Of a DNA stretch of 6,817 nt, positions 5,615 through 6,817 are shown in pieces. Origin of the DNA: JBGVMW01 sp045125095 (lineage in GTDB: Bacteria; Bacillota; Clostridia; Lachnospirales; Lachnospiraceae); assembly GCA_045125095.1 (NCBI GenBank), contig JBGVMW010000227.1:1-6817 (forward strand), written 5' to 3'. The notes beneath the pieces were generated by a model. The model made no database searches. It had not been told where the DNA came from and saw nothing but the letters and a program-made list of their open reading frames with translations. Each line of letters opens with the position of its first letter. Positions within the stretch are counted from its first letter, which is position 1. The position numbers and the translations under genes were made by a program.

Positions 5615-5669
5615 AAAGCGTACAAGCACACTCTTGGGGATTTATCCCATTAATATGCTTGCACGCTTT
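5615..5669. repeat. Repeat copy C, hairpin 1 only; likely methyltransferase terminator
   Basis: AAAGCGTACAAGCA (5615-5628) pairs with TGCTTGCACGCTTT (5656-5669) with one mismatch around 27 bases, exactly the loop length of copies A and B. The loop carries its own GGGAT/ATCCC hairpin (5637-5648), absent from A and B. The other parts of the repeat are missing. It begins 4 bp after the stop codon and is followed by TTTGTTTCTTATTG, so it can act as a plus-strand terminator. Confidence 0.8.
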
Positions 5670-5684
5670 GTTTCTTATTGTTGA

Positions 5685-5888
5685 ATCCAAAGACTGTCCT
5701 TCTCCCCCTCGGTCCGAATTGTTCATAACCAAGGTAAACTCGCCTATGCACTCCTTGGATGAGCCGTCGCCACTATCATCTTTCATAACACCTGCCGCCA
5801 AAGTAATTACCGCATCCAATCTCAGATCATCGGCACTTAATTCCCACTTCGGAATCGATAGGGAAACATCCACTTCGCATTCGTCGGA
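5685..5888 (-). pseudogene. Unidentified coding debris
   Basis: On the minus strand an open frame reads DECEVDVSLSIPKWELSADD and continues through LRLDAVITLAAGVMKDDSGD to EFTLVMNNSD. It has a protein-like composition, but no convincing start: upstream it closes at a TGA within a few bases. Downstream it runs into repeat C and turns into repeat-derived peptide (NKACKH). It takes over, one frame away, exactly where the SpoIVB-like fragment loses its family match, so the two may be parts of one broken gene or two fused remnants. I do not recognise the family. Confidence 0.35.
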
Positions 5889-5995
5889 TCATTCGCTAAA
5901 ACATGTATTACAGCACCCACAATTTGCTCATTTTGGACGATAGGACTCCCCGACACGTTCGTGCCAAGTAGGGAACAACACAAAATGACTTTTTT
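5837..5995 (-). pseudogene. SpoIVB-like peptidase (family S55) fragment
   Basis: On the minus strand, codons from 5956 to 5879 read VSGSPIVQNEQIVGAV, then IHVLANDPTN. This closely follows the SpoIVB active-site region, in which the serine of SGSP is the nucleophile of the sporulation signalling protease. The frame begins just after a TAG at 5996-5998, has no start codon and holds only about 45 residues before a TAA at 5837-5839. A full SpoIVB has some 400 residues, so the PDZ and N-terminal parts are absent. After NDPT the family match ends. It is a remnant, perhaps a leftover duplicate of the intact chromosomal gene. spo0A, the usual neighbour, is not seen. Confidence 0.6.
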
Positions 5996-6071
5996 CTACA
6001 TGATTGTTCTCATATTTTCAGATTACTAATTCTATACTAAAAACACCACTTGTCTTTTGAATATAAAAAAC

Positions 6072-6113
6072 AGCCATTACAGAGAACATAATCACATAAT
6101 CTCCATAATGGCT
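6072..6113 (-). terminator. Terminator of the SnoaL-like/zinc-ribbon operon
   Basis: AGCCATTA (6072-6079) pairs with TAATGGCT (6106-6113), and GAGA/TCTC (6082-6085 with 6100-6103) continues the stem on the same axis. Read on the minus strand it is followed by GTTTTTTATAT, about 75 bp past the zinc-ribbon stop codon. The bases between this hairpin and 6187, and between 5999 and 6071, hold nothing else that I can identify. Confidence 0.7.
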
Positions 6114-6186
6114 ATATGCATTTTATTCATTTTTTCAAACAACTTGCTACAAACAAATGCTCAAACTGAAAGTTGGACGTGCTTTG

Positions 6187-6411
6187 TTAGTTCGATATGT
6201 TTGTACTAAAAATCATTTTTTTACAAGTTTCACAATAATCTGCTTTTATTTTAAACTTTGCCAATGAATAATCAGCTTCAACTATACCCTTTCCAACTAT
6301 TCTATCCATCATTCCAAGTTTTTCATTTTCAGATTCCCAGTATATTTTACATCTATCATTACTAGACAAAATACCTTTTTTCATTTCTTTTTCACAAAAT
6401 GGACACTTCAT
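6187..6411 (-). CDS. Small zinc-ribbon protein (DUF6487/PF20097-like)
   Basis: A 74-residue protein with two CxxC knuckles, C3-x2-C6 (MKCPFCEKEMKKG) and C60-x2-C63 (YCETCKKMI), enough to hold one zinc ion. Between them is a short beta-rich core with W25. The pattern fits a widespread family of small Firmicute proteins without known function; the family number is from memory. A ribosome-binding site AAAGGA lies just upstream of the ATG. It follows the SnoaL-like gene by 57 bp on the same strand and shares its terminator, so the two probably form an operon. Nothing shows a functional link between them. Confidence 0.75.
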   Translation of the reverse strand: MKCPFCEKEMKKGILSSNDRCKIYWESENEKLGMMDRIVGKGIVEADYSLAKFKIKADYCETCKKMIFSTNISN

Positions 6412-6468
6412 ATATTTCCTTTACCTTCAAATTCATGCATGCTTTCAATCTCTCCACAAGACTGAAAG

Positions 6469-6817
6469 TTATCGAAGTTTTGCTTCAATTTCTTTATCTG
6501 GCCAATAGCCCCATGATTCAACAATCTTGCCGTCCACAACCCTAAAGTTCTCCAATGCCTCAAAGCTAATATGCTTTCCGGTAGCCGGTATTCCCATACA
6601 AGTTCCGGCATGAATACCTTGATAGAGAATTCTGGTTGCAACCATATCCTCCTCACCAAATACATCAAGCACCTCAATTTTCAGGTCAGAGAATTGTCCC
6701 TCCACAATTTTCAAGATGCCCACGGCATCAGCATTACTTCTTGCTCCGGCAGGACTGTGGTCTATGTAGTCCTCCGCCATACATTCCATGATAAAGTCGT
6801 AATTGTGATTGATATAT
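6469..6817 (-). CDS. SnoaL-like (NTF2-fold) protein, 5' end outside the window
   Basis: The frame is open from the window edge, reading YINHNYDFIMECMAEDYIDH and on to a TAA at 6469-6471, so the ATG at 6789 is probably internal and the gene is cut by the window. About 115 residues are visible. SnoaL/ester-cyclase features are AEDYIDHSP near the start, GIPATGKHISFEALENFRV in the second half and the closing DGKIVESWGYWPDKE. The NTF2 fold forms a small cone-shaped pocket; named members cyclise polyketide esters, but most bacterial homologues of this size have no known substrate. It leads the operon that ends with the zinc-ribbon gene. Family call is good; function is open. Confidence 0.8.
   Translation of the reverse strand, partial: YINHNYDFIMECMAEDYIDHSPAGARSNADAVGILKIVEGQFSDLKIEVLDVFGEEDMVATRILYQGIHAGTCMGIPATGKHISFEALENFRVVDGKIVESWGYWPDKEIEAKLR

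Noticed and set aside
6167..6470. CTGAAAGTT repeated at 6167-6175 and 6462-6470 near the two stop codons
   Set aside because: Nine bases without extended similarity around them; likely chance.
6408..6677. 89-residue minus-strand frame overlapping the SnoaL-like gene
   Set aside because: It lies in another frame of a clearly recognisable gene and has no domain of its own.
1..6817. CRISPR array, tRNA, rRNA, insertion sequence with transposase, or defence system
   Set aside because: No regularly spaced direct repeats, no tRNA/rRNA signatures and no transposase, nuclease or toxin-antitoxin reading frames were seen on either strand.

Overview
The window looks like chromosomal DNA of an anaerobic, low-GC Firmicute, most likely a member of the Lachnospiraceae (Clostridia). 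This rests on four things seen in the sequence: a two-domain rubrerythrin, an OPT-family transporter followed directly by a PqqD-like gene, a broken piece of the sporulation protease SpoIVB, and a hairpin-rich intergenic repeat whose 'KACKH'-type translation I associate with that family. The last link is from memory, not a search.

Layout, left to right. Bases 1-138 hold no gene, only a 12-bp hairpin. An EcsC-family gene (139-921, minus) follows, and its upstream region is entirely occupied by repeat copy A (952-1125). Rubrerythrin (1183-1728, minus) ends in a clear terminator. It is driven by a strong promoter (TTGAAA-N17-TATAAT, 1939-1967) about 204 nt upstream. The leader between them is a nearly 200-bp imperfect palindrome. 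Next is a tightly coupled minus-strand pair: an OPT oligopeptide transporter (2325-4229), then a PqqD/RRE-like small protein (1971-2318).

The 545-bp divergent region 4230-4774 is unusually busy. It has an OPT promoter next to a 12-bp palindrome, and a perfect plus-strand consensus promoter (TTGACA-N17-TATAAT) with no gene close behind it. Repeat copy B with nested hairpins and a bidirectional terminator-like hairpin follow, then a candidate second promoter and the ribosome-binding site of a TrmH/SpoU-type RNA methyltransferase (4775-5611, plus). Repeat copy C, reduced to one hairpin, directly follows the methyltransferase and may be its terminator.

From about 5670 to 5995 there is gene debris, including the catalytic SGSP segment of a SpoIVB-like peptidase in a frame with no start. 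At the right end a minus-strand operon contains a SnoaL-like (NTF2-fold) protein running off the window and a small zinc-ribbon protein, closed by a hairpin terminator at 6072-6113.

The protein genes are ordinary housekeeping and accessory genes with no obvious shared pathway beyond the OPT/PqqD pair. The most interesting content is between genes: a structured repeat family with compensatory base changes, a consensus promoter with no gene immediately behind it, and a long palindromic leader before rubrerythrin.
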